This document shows positions 21,401-31,800 of a DNA stretch of 64,000 nucleotides, piece after piece; the stretch's first letter is position 1, and each line of letters starts with the position of its first letter. The translations under genes were made by a program, and so were the position numbers. The DNA comes from Tribonema minus. Lineage: Eukaryota > Sar > Xanthophyceae > Tribonematales > Tribonemataceae. The notes under the pieces are model-generated. The model worked only from the letters and a program-made list of their open reading frames with translations. It ran no database searches and was not told the DNA's origin. The stretch lies in the NCBI GenBank assembly GCA_017506865.1, contig JAFCMP010000099.1:124001-188000 (forward strand), given 5' to 3'.

Positions 21401-23286
21401 GGCGCCATGCGGTGTGCGATGCTGCTGCATGCAGCGCTGCGAGCGCTGCTCGGCCGCCTGATGGGACAAGGGGGCTGCTGCAATCGGGGGGGTATTGATG
21501 CGTAAGTCGCCCCCTTGCGCACAGTATTGCAGACGGCAGCATTTCCTTGTGTGCTGCGCCGCCTGCGGTGCCGTGCGCACACGTTCTAGCTCCTCTTTGC
21601 GCGACGATGGAGCTGCTGCATGTTGGACAGGGTGTACGTGTATAGGGGGGGGGGGGGGGGGGGGCTCACAAGAGTGGCGAGGCAAGGTGGCGAGAGAGAG
21701 TCGCCTGCTGCATGTGAGCAGTACTTGCCGCGCGGCGGTGACCGAGTACAGGCACACTTGTGCTCCGATTCCGCAGACTGCATGCGCTTCCGGCGTCTGC
21801 TGTACATCGTTGGTGTTCTGGAGCACAGGACCGGTTGCTCTGCCACTTGCGCTTGCTTGAAGTTATAATCACGGGGGTACGGGCGCGCCTCTAAACTCTG
21901 CAGCACCTGACCATTATTGTGGGATGCCCCTCTCCGAGTGATGCGCAGGCTTCAAGTGCGGCACAGGGGGGAGGGGGACGACGGCGAGCGCAACCCCCAG
22001 TGCCTGCTGCTGGTGGAGCGTCTGCTCGTCACGCACAACTTCAACATTGCCAAGGTGCAGGACGTGCTGTTTGAGATGGTGGGCCTTGTGTCCTACGATC
22101 CGCGCGCGCGTGATCTCGGGACCGACGACAAGCAGGTGAGAGCCTTTTTCCTCCCACAAAAGCGGTGGGTGCCCAGTGCCCCGCGTTCCCTGAGAGAATT
22201 ACTGTACTTGGTTCAGTCGGCGGTTTCAGATTTCCGAGCAGGCAATCTGAGGATTGATCCTCACAGGCAATGTGACATGCAGCAGCACGTTTACCTCCTG
22301 TCAGTTCAGCAATCATGTGTTGCAGCCCGTGATCACCCGCATCAGCACTCGGCAAGCCTTGCGTGCGCCGTTGCCTCGGCCCTGTGCAAGGCAGAGGCGC
22401 AGCCATTGGCGCCACGCTGGACGCTACCTTCGCCTGTGCATATGCAGCCCTGCACTTTCAGACTTTGGCTGGATGTATTGCGGCTGCTATGTCACATCGC
22501 TAAGGCACGACGTCACTTGCGCCCAACTCCTTCGTGAACTGTTGCTTACTGCAAGTGCATGTCCACACCACAGTGACCATCACCAACACTGCCGCAGGCC
22601 ATGTATGCGCACGAGCGCCACTCCATCTGGGCGCTACAGCGTGACCTGCGCAAGTCAAAGGCGCAGCCACCAGCGCCACAATTGACACTTTGAGTTTATT
22701 GATGTAAATGTGTAGCTTCCGCATCAAGATTTGATGGCTACTGAGCGCTGCTGCTGCTGCCTCCGCCCCTCTGTTGCAGGCCATCTACGAGCGCGCGCGC
22801 CGCCCCGTGCGCGCGCTGCAGGCGGACCTGCGCAAGGCGGACGCGCAGGCGGCGGCGGCGACCACCGATGCGCAGCGCGCGGCGGCGGCGCGGCGCCGCG
22901 CCGCCGTGAGCGCGCGGCTGGAGGAAGCGCGCGCCAACGCCGCCGCCGACATCTACTCGAGCATGAACGAGGCGGGGCGCATGGGGGTGACGGCGGGGGC
23001 GGGGCGCGGCGGCGCGAGCGACGTCGCGTACGTCGACCTGCACGGCCTGACGCCGGACGAAGCGCGCCGCTACATTAGAGACTTTGTCGCGCCGGTAGCG
23101 GGTGTGCTGATCGGCGGCGGCGGCGGCGTCGTGCTCGTGACGGGGCGCGGCGCGCACTCCGCGGTGCCCGGGCACAGCGAGCTGCGCGAGAGCGTCAAGG
23201 AGTACCTCGCGGAGGTGGGCCTCAAGTGGGAGCTCGTGCCCGGCAACCCCGGCGCGCTGCAGCTGCGGCAGCCGCGCACAGTCTGA
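15456..23286 (+). CDS. RING-DUF1771-Smr protein, candidate E3 ubiquitin ligase with an RNA/DNA-binding Smr end
   Basis: Seven exons join in phase: 15456-15539, 15938-16167, 16634-17345, 18673-20382, 20707-20972, 21949-22135 and 22780-23286 (TGA), giving 1,231 residues. The ATG at 15456 has a favourable context (GGCAATGCC). Residues ~17-32 hold a small Cys/His cluster (FCLKHGRVVCKDCRQD). A long Gly/Ser/Ala-rich acidic centre repeats the theme LPPLxSxSD (LPPLLSDTD, LPPMTAESD, PSLVSGSS, PSLVSESD, LPPLLVSSS). A C3HC4 RING follows with Cys911, Cys914, Cys931, His933, Cys936, Cys939, Cys966 and Cys969. Next are a helical ~60-residue segment (possibly CUE-like), then DUF1771-like helices and an Smr domain (DLHGL 1149-1153, VTGRGAHS 1184-1191). 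RING proteins recruit E2 enzymes; Smr domains bind or cut nucleic acid. A role coupling ubiquitination to RNA or translation quality control is an inference. Confidence 0.87.
17364..17470 (+). repeat. Short tandem repeat just inside a donor site
   Basis: Three units of GTTGAAGTTGAGAGGAGCAGGCG (shown here only by its first and last parts, GTTGAAGTTG and GAGCAGGCG) begin at about 17366, 17402 and 17442. They start 20 bases after the donor of exon 16634-17345. The core TTGAAGTTGA is one of many dispersed ACTTCAA/TTGAAGT motifs in this window. Confidence 0.7.
18131..18361. mobile_element. MITE-like element with TA target-site duplication
   Basis: This 231-bp AT-richer block sits in an intron of the RING-Smr gene. 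Its ends are GGGTTGCCAAAAC on the left (18131-18143) and the perfect complement on the right (18349-18361). TA dinucleotides flank both sides (18129-18130 and 18362-18363). The interior has repeated TTACGGT/ACGGTA motifs and no ORF. The structure fits a non-autonomous Tc1/mariner-like or similar TA-inserting DNA transposon. No transposase is present in the window. Confidence 0.8.
20290..20972 (+). other. C3HC4 RING finger, split by an intron inside its first Cys pair
   Basis: The final codons of exon 18673-20382 (HEHCP) and the first of exon 20707-20972 (ICKTDW) make the CPIC pair. The rest is QCRHAACLEC and CAQC, giving regular C-x2-C, C-x-H-x2-C-x2-C and C-x2-C spacing with a 26-residue loop before the last pair. 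The intron at 20383-20706 ends in long C tracts. The exon then ends with a Gly/Thr/Leu repeat encoded by GGGGGGCTCAC units. Confidence 0.88.
20920..21340 (+). repeat. Tandem copies of the RING exon's 3' end and donor
   Basis: The exon end GCTGCTGCGCAC…GCTGGCGAGCAG|GTGAG at 20972 is repeated with junctions at 21141 (AGCAG|GTGAG) and 21331 (AGCAC|GTGAG). All carry G-rich GGGGGGCTCAC units. A further degenerate G tract plus GGCTCAC lies at 21645-21670. Spacing is 169 and 190 bp. Confidence 0.85.
22350..22700 (+). repeat. Degenerate copy of the Smr exon start
   Basis: CCGCAG followed by GCCATGTATGCGCACGAGCG at 22595-22620 mirrors the real acceptor CTGTTGCAG and GCCATCTACGAGCGCGCGCG at 22771-22799. 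The likeness continues through the CAG-GACCTGCGCAAG part. The copy then drifts into GCGCAGCCACCAGCGCC, which is itself similar to 22385-22415. It lies one unit (about 180 bp) upstream of the true exon. Confidence 0.75.
22780..23286 (+). other. DUF1771-Smr C-terminal exon
   Basis: This 169-codon exon holds an Ala/Arg-rich coiled region with the DUF1771-like pattern ARANAAADIYSSMNEAG. It is followed by the Smr signature DLHGLTPDEAR…VLVTGRGAHS…GHSELRESVKEYL. The Smr His of DLHGL and the Gly-rich TGRG loop are both present. DUF1771 directly before Smr is the usual eukaryotic arrangement. The exon ends with a TGA at 23284-23286. Confidence 0.9.
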
Positions 23287-24707
23287 GCGCTGACGCGTGG
23301 CGCTCGCCGCCGCCGCTGCTGCCGCTGCCGCCGGCGCCGCTGCCGCTGCGGCGGCGCGGTACGCTTTGCTGCGGGTGTTGCAGAGGGACGCAGGATGAGT
23401 CGAGGGGCGGTTGTGTGCATTAGACATGTACACGCCACGTGCAGCGCCTTGCAGCGATCTCTCAGCAGCAGCCGAAGAGTCGGCGTGGTGACTGGCGGCG
23501 GCGGCAGCGGCGGTGGCGCTAGCCGCGCCGTGCTCGGGACACGTGGCAGCGTGCACTGCGTGGTGTTGTAGGCAAATGCGCTGCACTAGATGTGGCGGTG
23601 GAGCCGCCTGATGTGCGAGCCTGTGCTGAACGTTGTTGACCGCTGCAGCAGCTGCCGTGCTGACTGGCGTGCAGCTGGACTGAGCCCTGCTGCGTGCGCT
23701 GTGCAGTCGTGTGTAAGCTCTTGCAGGAGGCGCATACGCTGCGCCATCTTGCATGCGCTTGCAGGAGGCGCAATCTTACTGGGGTTTCAGTGTACAACGC
23801 CGACAAGGGGAAGGGGGGGGGGGTGGCAGACATTGCTCTGAAGTGCTGGCTGTTCTGTTGTGAAGCGGCACCGGCGGTCAACGCAGCATTGGATGATTCG
23901 GGGGCTACTGTTAGGGTGGGGGGTCTGTTGTGCATGTGCAGGGCGGGGGAGGGGTTTGCAATGAACGGAAGTGAGATCAACACGTGGGCATATGCAGGGT
24001 GGTTGCAGGTGGCCGTGCACAGGAAAACGGCTGCAGGGGAGGGGGCAGGTCGTTGAGTGTAGTGCTGTATTGACTATCATGCTGATGTTTGGTTGAGTAC
24101 GTGCTGCGAAGTCTGGTGGTATGAAGCTCCTGCGAGGCTGGGATGTTGGCGAACAGTGAGCGTGGCATGTATCAGGCATTGCCGCGTCAGCGCACTGCAA
24201 GGGTCACGATGGAGTTTGGGCATGTGCTGTGATCGTGACGAATGCTACGTTTATGCCCTCTTAGATGTGCGCTCCTTTCTTTTTTGTGAGCGTGTGCACT
24301 GTGATGCCGGCATCAGCATCAAATTGTAGATGTCAAAAGCAGCTCTGCAAATGGTACCGTGCCATGTAACCGCAGTACGTTGGCAGGTTGCCCGCGCACA
24401 AGTTTTCTGGGCAAATTTGTACACTATGTTGAAAAGGACAGCGTTCCTACTGTAGGTTATGCGATCATCACACGAGAGGTATTCGCCGACACTGGTGGCA
24501 CCACCGAGGTCACCAGGTGACACCAGCGCACTGCAAAAGTCCGGACTTGAGTCTGCCAAGTAGGAATTGGGTAGTCGTATTTGATTTTTAGCAGCTGTGC
24601 TTGCGTACACTTTTAGCTCATTTGCACACTCCCAAGGTATCATCTTCAACTTCAACCCAAAAGGTTCTCAACTTCAACGTGAAACTGTCAATCTGCGTTG
24701 AACTTGA
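23287..24707. other. Intergenic region between the second and third genes
   Basis: No coding exon, RNA gene or promoter motif could be supported. The proximal part is rich in GCC/GCT repeats after the stop. A TGTAA at 23712-23716 is 426 nt past the stop codon and is a candidate 3'-end signal. A short direct repeat CTTGCAGGAGGCGCA occurs at about 23720 and 23758. CTTCAACTTCAAC motifs lie at 24650-24682, just before the next gene's first ATG. Confidence 0.5.
23712..23716 (+). terminator. Candidate TGTAA polyadenylation signal for the RING-Smr gene
   Basis: First TGTAA after the stop at 23286, 426 nt downstream; same reasoning as for the preceding gene. Confidence 0.35.
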
Positions 24708-27700
24708 ATGAATCGTAGCGCCAACGCGCTGCCCTTTCTGAGTATCTGCAGCAGCACCGGCTGTACCAGCACCAGCGTCTGCATGGCACTGGTGTTCGGC
24801 GGTGTCCTGTCGGCACCCTGCGACACTGCTACTGATGCAGATGCAGCTCCAGCGTGCACAGAGCCCGCATGGAGCAAGCACGTCACCAAGAAGAGGTGTA
24901 TAGAACCTGCTGAGGAAGATGTGAAGCAGTTGCTGCAGCTGTTGACGAGTGATGCTGCGGCAGAGAGCTCCCTGACGCGCAAAGAGAGGGCTCTGGTGGC
25001 GCAGTTGCAAAGCACATGGCGGCGAGTGCGAGCCAGCGGAGTGGCCTCCCGAAGCAGCAGGCGCAGAGACCGCGCATCTCCAAACCAGACACAAGAGCTG
25101 CAGCAGCAGCAGCAGCAGCAGCAGCCGCGGAGAGGTCAAAATGCCACGATTGGCACAGTGTTGCCAGGAGCAGCTGCATCGGAAGGCAAGCCGGGGCGCA
25201 CTTGTGTTCTGGGCATAGACACGCTGCCTGTGCTAGCCAGCACCGGCGATGGTGCTTTCGACGTGGGGCTGGCAAGCAGTGGTGTTGGGGGCGCGCCACG
25301 TCAGCGCGTGTTGCCAGTATTTAGGCTGCCTCAGGTGCAGTCGCCGCCTCGGCGGCACTACCTCAACAGACTGCCACGGCCTGACAGGTACGCGCGCACG
25401 TGGGGCACCTTTGTTCATTTGTGATGCATAGAGGTCTGCAAATGGATTTATTGTACATATAGATGTGGTGGTTGCAAGCGCATCAGTCTCTGAGTGTTAT
25501 TGGCGCATTACGCATCATGTCACCAGCCCTGGCTACAGCCTCCTGCAACACGGCTTCTGGTTACAAATAGGGAAATACTTCAATGCCATCAAACCAGCCA
25601 CCTTGACCAGCGCTAATCCCCCCAATCCCTGCTTGTTTGCGTGACCGCTGCTTTCTCCAACGGCAGGCCGGAGGAGCAGGTGGCACGGCAGTTGGAGGCT
25701 GCACTGCTAGGTAAGCTCGCGGGGGAGGCACACATGGCGGTTTAATGGTACAGTAACATTACACCCACACACAGGCCATGGGCCCCAAAAGCACATTTTA
25801 TAGGGCGAGGCAGGCGGCAGGAGCAGGCAGCCAATGTCGCGCGACAAGGGCCCAGGGCAGCAGCAAGGCAGTGGAGGATGCTGCGCTTTCTTGACGTGGT
25901 GACACTGCTTGGCCTAATTGGACATGCTTCATCAATCGACATTCAAATGCCCCCCAACCCCCCCCCGTTGCCACCAGCGCTGGGTTTCTCGAGTGGTGCC
26001 ACTGCTTGACCTTATTGGACATGCTTCGTCAACAGGCATTCAGATACCCCCCAATCCCCCCCCCTGTTGCCGCCCGTGCGCGGCGTCACAGACAGGATGA
26101 AGGCGCACCTGGGCGTCACCAGCGAGGAGCTGGCGAAGATAGAGGAGGAGCTTGGCGTGACAGCGCTCAGCGCCGCCGCCGCCTCGCGGTGAGCGTTCGT
26201 CCTTCGCAAAGCGCGTTGTTAGCGCAGGGGGAGGGCTGACTGGGTGCGTCACCACTTGCAGCTTTTAAGCGTATTTACAGTGCAGCTGCCCCTTTTGGAA
26301 TGCACTTGTGAACGCAACTTGGCCCGGTGCTCGAGCTGGTGGAGATGGAGGAGGAGCTCAGCGTGACAGCGCTCAGCGCTGCCGCCTCCCGGTGAGCGTT
26401 TGTCCCTCGAACGTAAAGCGTGTTGTTAATGCATAGGGGGGCTGAGTGCGTCCGCTTTGGAATGTCTTTGCAGTGCAGCTGCCCCTCTTGGACTGCGCTT
26501 GTGTGCGGGGTAGCTTTGCGTAACATGGCCCGGCGTTCGAGCTGGCGGAGATAGAGGAGGAGCTGGCATGACAGCGCTCAGCACCGCCTCGCGGTGAGTG
26601 TCCGTCTCTCGTAGGCGCGTTGTTAACGCAGGGGGGAGGTGGGTGCGTCACCCCTTGCATCCTTGGAGGACTTCACTTGTGCTAGGGTCGCTCCGGGCAG
26701 CGTTGTCATTCGCAAAGCGTGTTCATAGCGCAGGAGGGAGCTGGGTACGTCACCACTTGCAGCATTGGAGTGGACTTCACTTGCGCACAGGGTCGCTCCA
26801 CGCAACAGGGCACGGTGTGTAATGGTTCCCTTTGTGAACATGCAAGCACTGTACCTAGCTGCCAAGTGACCACACCGGTGTGAGTTCCTGCTTTGAATTC
26901 GAAATTGAGGTCTTGTGCTCCAGTCAGTAGTATCCGCTGGTCACACTCTTAATTTGGCACCCCTGGTGTGTAGCCAAGGCCTGCATTAGCAGGGGCACAG
27001 TCAGTCTGCTGTTACAGTTACGATGCGGGACCCTCAGCTTATTCAGCTGCACGGCGAGCTTCAGTGCGGCGCCACACTTGCGAGTACAATCACACTACTC
27101 TTGTGGTCACAATCAAGGCTGAAATGGGGAGCTTTCAGTCACTTCAACTTCTGTTAAAGCTTGACGTGTGACGCCACCGCATGTGACCACGCACAAGCTA
27201 CTACCGGCCTGACCCCGCGCCGCCGTGCGCCGCCCGCCGACGCAGCGCCACGTGCAGCGCAAACTGCGAGAGCGACACCCCCGAGACAGCGCTTGACCCC
27301 CCTGAGACAGCAGCGCTCAGCGCCGAGCGCAACACGCTCCTCCGCGTAGAAGAACACGCGCGCCACGACTCGCCCATTAAGGCGCAAAGGCAGCAGCGGC
27401 GGCGGCGGCGGCAGCGGCCGGCGGACCCCCACTCCGACCCGCTGCAGCGCGCCGTCGGCCTGCTGCAGCAGCAGCAGCAGCAGCGCTCAGGCGGCACGGC
27501 GGCGGCGCTGCAGCACGGCGCAGCAGGCCCGCGGCAGCAGCAACGGCAGCGCAGCTCGACGGCGCTGGGAACTTGTGACGGCGGCGGCAGCGGATGGGCT
27601 GCGCTGCCTCGGCGGCAGGAGCTGCGCGCTGCGGCGACGGCGCCCGCGCGCGCGCTGCCGCGGGGGCGGACGGCACTGGCCGGCGGCGCCCCCGTGCAGG

Positions 27701-28830
27701 TCGGTCGTGCTTTACAGTTCTGCCAGATGGGGGGCGGGATGACAGCAGGGGCAGCGATGACGCGCTGCGGCTTGGTGATTGACGGTTGCGGTGCCGGTCT
27801 GCGTAGCATACAGTCGCAAGGCAGCGCGCGATGTTGAGCGGTGGCAGTTTGGGTGGAAGAGGGTGCGTGGGACTGTGCAGCCACCAAAGTATTGGCAAAG
27901 TACATGGGACGTACCTCAAAAGCGTGGTTGCGGAACCCCGCTTGCCGGTACGCTTCCATTAGGGACTTGCCTGCAGTTTGCCTTAGGGTTAGGTTTAGGG
28001 CTAGTCACGCTGGTCACCAGCGACGCGGTTGAAACGCTTCGTTCCAGACTGCAACGGCTGGTTTCTTTCTCGCTCACGCGTCCCATCAGAGGTCGCAAGC
28101 CGACAACTGTATTGGAGGGAAGGTACCGTTCGAGTACATGCATTTCCTTTTTTTTGCCTTGGCTCCTCCAAGTGGATGCACATTCATTTTCCCACATGAC
28201 CTCTCCTGAGACTTAGACATCTCTCACTCAACTGGTGCTTTGCCTCTCTCACTGTCAATCGCGTCGCGACCTCTGGCGCCGCGCTTGCAGCTCACTGACG
28301 CAGCGGCGGCAGATGCGCACGCACCGTTGCGTTGCGCCCCTTCAGTCATGCGAACTCGCATTACCTCCCATGACTCATGCGTCTTATGCGAACAGAGCTT
28401 TGATTGCTCGGTGTTCATCGCATCACGAATTTTGGCAGTGCGCTTGCCACATCACCAACTTTGCCTCTCTTTGTGAATAATCTCTCACTCCACTGAGGCT
28501 TTGGTTCTCTCAATGTCAAGCGCTTTACAACTCTTGGCATTGCGCTTGCAGCTTGCTGACGCAGCGGAGGCGGGCATGGAGTCCATCGTTGCGCTACGCC
28601 GAGCGCTGGGCGCGAGCGTGGGACAGGTGGACGCGTTGGCGGGTGCTGTGAGGTGATTCTCCTTTTCTAGTGTACTTGAAATTACGAGGCTTGGTCGGTG
28701 TGCAGAGCCTTCATGCTGACGTGGGCCTAGGATGGTGTACGTTGCGGCACTTGAGTCCTGTTGTTGAAGGCGTGTTAAGTGTGTGTGTGTGTGTGCGTGT
28801 GTGCGTGTCGTGTGCGTGCGCGTGTGTGCG

Positions 28831-28874
<44 letters not shown>

Positions 28875-31800
28875 TGTGCGTGTGTACGCGCATTCGATCC
28901 TCCCTGTCTTGTGACAGATACTGCAGCATCAGTCGCCCCGGTGATTCTCCGAGGACCGTGCCTGCATGCAGCTGCCGTCAAGCACACTAGCACGTGCTTA
29001 CAACGCACTACACCATGATGATTTATCATCGCGTGTTGCTTGCAGCGATACGCTTTAACGGCATTGCCTTAACTTCAACTTTGATCCCTGGGATCCCTTT
29101 AATCCCACACCTCACCCTTCCCATTCTTCGCGCCACTCGTGGCCATCGATGGTTGCTGTGTACGCGCGTGCAGAGGGGACGTGCTTGGGGTCGTCAGCCT
29201 GTGCAGCGTGGCTCAGCCAAGGGCCCGGGCGTTTATGAAGGTACGATTCAGTCGACGTCTACATCAAATCTGGGTTCTGATTGATCAATTTTATGACGTT
29301 TGACAAACACGCATACAGCTGGGCTTCTTCCGAATCGCTCCCCAGCGCACAAACAAAGGCGTGATTGCGTTGGCGCAGCCGCAAACTTCAACTCTCACAC
29401 CAGACTGCCTACTTCTTTTGCAACGGCCCTTCTTCACCGTGAGCTCGCAACGCTGGGCGTACGAGCGCCCGTTCGACATGGTCGAGCATAGTGTTGATTT
29501 AGCAATGAGACTTCAACTTCACCTTCAACTTCAACAGTAGGCTGCCTCATCTCTCTCTCTCACAACAGCGCGTCTTCATAGCGTACTCACAGCGCTGGTC
29601 TGCAGCTGCACTAGTATTGTTGGCTTGAGCCACTCATCGGTCTCTCCACGAACACTTCTCGTCCCATTTCATTCGCCTGTTGCCCTTGCAGCGCTGGGCG
29701 TGCGAGCGCCTGTTCGACATCGTCAGGCATAGTGTTGATTTGGCGATGAGACATTGACTTCACCTTCAACTGCAACAGTAGGCTGCCTGCACATATCTCT
29801 CTCACAACGATGTCTTTTTTCACGCGCGCTCGCAGCGCTGGGCGTGCGAGCGCCTGTTTGAGCATAGAGTGGTCTCCGACAAGGCTTTGATACCTCCAGG
29901 ACCTGTAATAAGCGTGATAGCAATCATCTGGGTCTTGTCGTGCAAACAAAAAAGACGTGCGTGCGCAGGTGCCCCACCTCTAACTTCAGTTTCACCTGTA
30001 TGCCGCCGCACAATCCCCCTCACGACAATTCTTCTTCAATGCGCACGCTTGCAGCGCTGGGCGTGTGAGCGCCTGTTTGACGTGGCGCGTCAGCTCGCGT
30101 GGGGGCTCCAGGGGGCGGCGTGGCACAAGACTTCATCTCCACACTTCAACTTGTTGAACTTCAACAGTAAGCTGCCCGCACATCTCCCTTTCACAATGAC
30201 TTTTCTTGCATGCGCGTTCGCAGCGCTGGGCGTGCGAGCGCCTGTTTGACGTGGCGCGCCAGCTCGCGTGGGGGCTGCAGGGGGCGGCGTGGCAGCGCTG
30301 GCGCCTCGCGTGCCAGCGCCAGCGCCGCGCCAAGAAGATCCTCGCGTACCTACGGTATGGCAAATCCCTTTTTGGCTCAAAGTATCTACTTACATAGTGC
30401 CAACGCCAGCGCCGCGCCAAGAAGATACTTGCGTACCTCCGGTATGGCAAATCTTCAAGGCCCCCATGTACTGAATTTACTTCCGCTTGAGGGGCGCTGA
30501 GGGTCGGAAACCCCATTTCTCGCCAGGTTGCATACAACACGTATGTTCCTATCGAGCTCTTGTCCCCATGTACTTACATGATGCTACAGTAGCGGCAGCG
30601 CCGCGCCAAGAAAATCCTCGCGTACCTACGGTATGGCAAATGTTAATGGTTGCTGTGTACTGTATTTCCTTCCGTTTGAGGGGCGGGAACTCTATTCCGC
30701 GCCATGACGTACGTATACAACACGTATGCGCCTATTGAGCTCGTGCCCCCATGTAGGTACTCGCATAGTGCCAGCGCCAGCGCTGCACCAAGAAGGCCCT
30801 CGCGTACCTGCGGTATGGCAAATCTCTTCAGGCTTCACGTAGCACCCTGACCCCCTGCAAATCTCCAACGCTTGCCGCACATGCTCATGCTGCATACACG
30901 TGTCTTCAGCCGCCATCACCGTATAGAAGTAAAAAAAGCTCGTGGTGCAACACCAGGTACCAAGGCACGACCAAGATGGTGTATACAAGTGTCTTCGAAG
31001 CTGCTGTCATAGTGATACAATGCTGTTGGTGCGTGGTGCGACACCAGGTACCAGGGCGCGAGCAAGATGCTGTTCTGCTGGGACAACATGCTGGTGGCGC
31101 GCGAGGCTCGGGCGTGGGGCGCGTGGTGCGGCGGCGTGCAAGCAGTGCTCAGCAGGGAGTTGCTAACAAGCCAGGAAGAGAAGGCACTTGTCCTGCAGGT
31201 AAATACTGGCTAGCAAACTGCAAAGTTGAGGTAGTGAAGACAAGTAGAAGCATTGAAGTGGAGGTAGTGAGGATGAGTCGAAGCACCGCATGGCAAGAGC
31301 CCATCGAGCAAAACTGCTTATAAGGCAGGAAGAGAAGGCACTTGTTCTGCAGGTACACGCCGGCTAACAAACTGCAATGCACAGGTAGCGATGAAAGCAT
31401 GGAGTGGCCAGCGCTCATCAAGCAAAATGTTAGCGGTGCGTGTCTGGGCATTCGCGGTTGTAGCCCGAATGCAAGCAGTGCTCAGCAGGGATGACAAGGC
31501 AGGAAGCGAAGGCACTTGTCCTGCAGGTACGCACTGGCCATAGCTATAGTAGTGAAGAAAAGCATAAGCATTGAATGGCCAGGGGCCGTCAAGCAAAATT
31601 GCCAACAAGGCAGGAAGAGAAGGCACTTGTCCTGCGGGTACACACTGGCTAGTAATCTGCAAAGTAGAAGTAGTGAAGACAATAAGAAGCATGGAGCGGC
31701 CAGAGCCGATCAAGCAAAAAAAAAAGTTGCTATTAAGGCAGAGAGAGAATATAATAGTGTAGGTAGTCTAGCGCTTTTGTTCAGCTGCGTTCACAAGTGC

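Noticed and set aside
28779..29029. His/Thr or Val/Cys repeat protein
   Set aside because: Translation of a GT dinucleotide microsatellite inside an intron.
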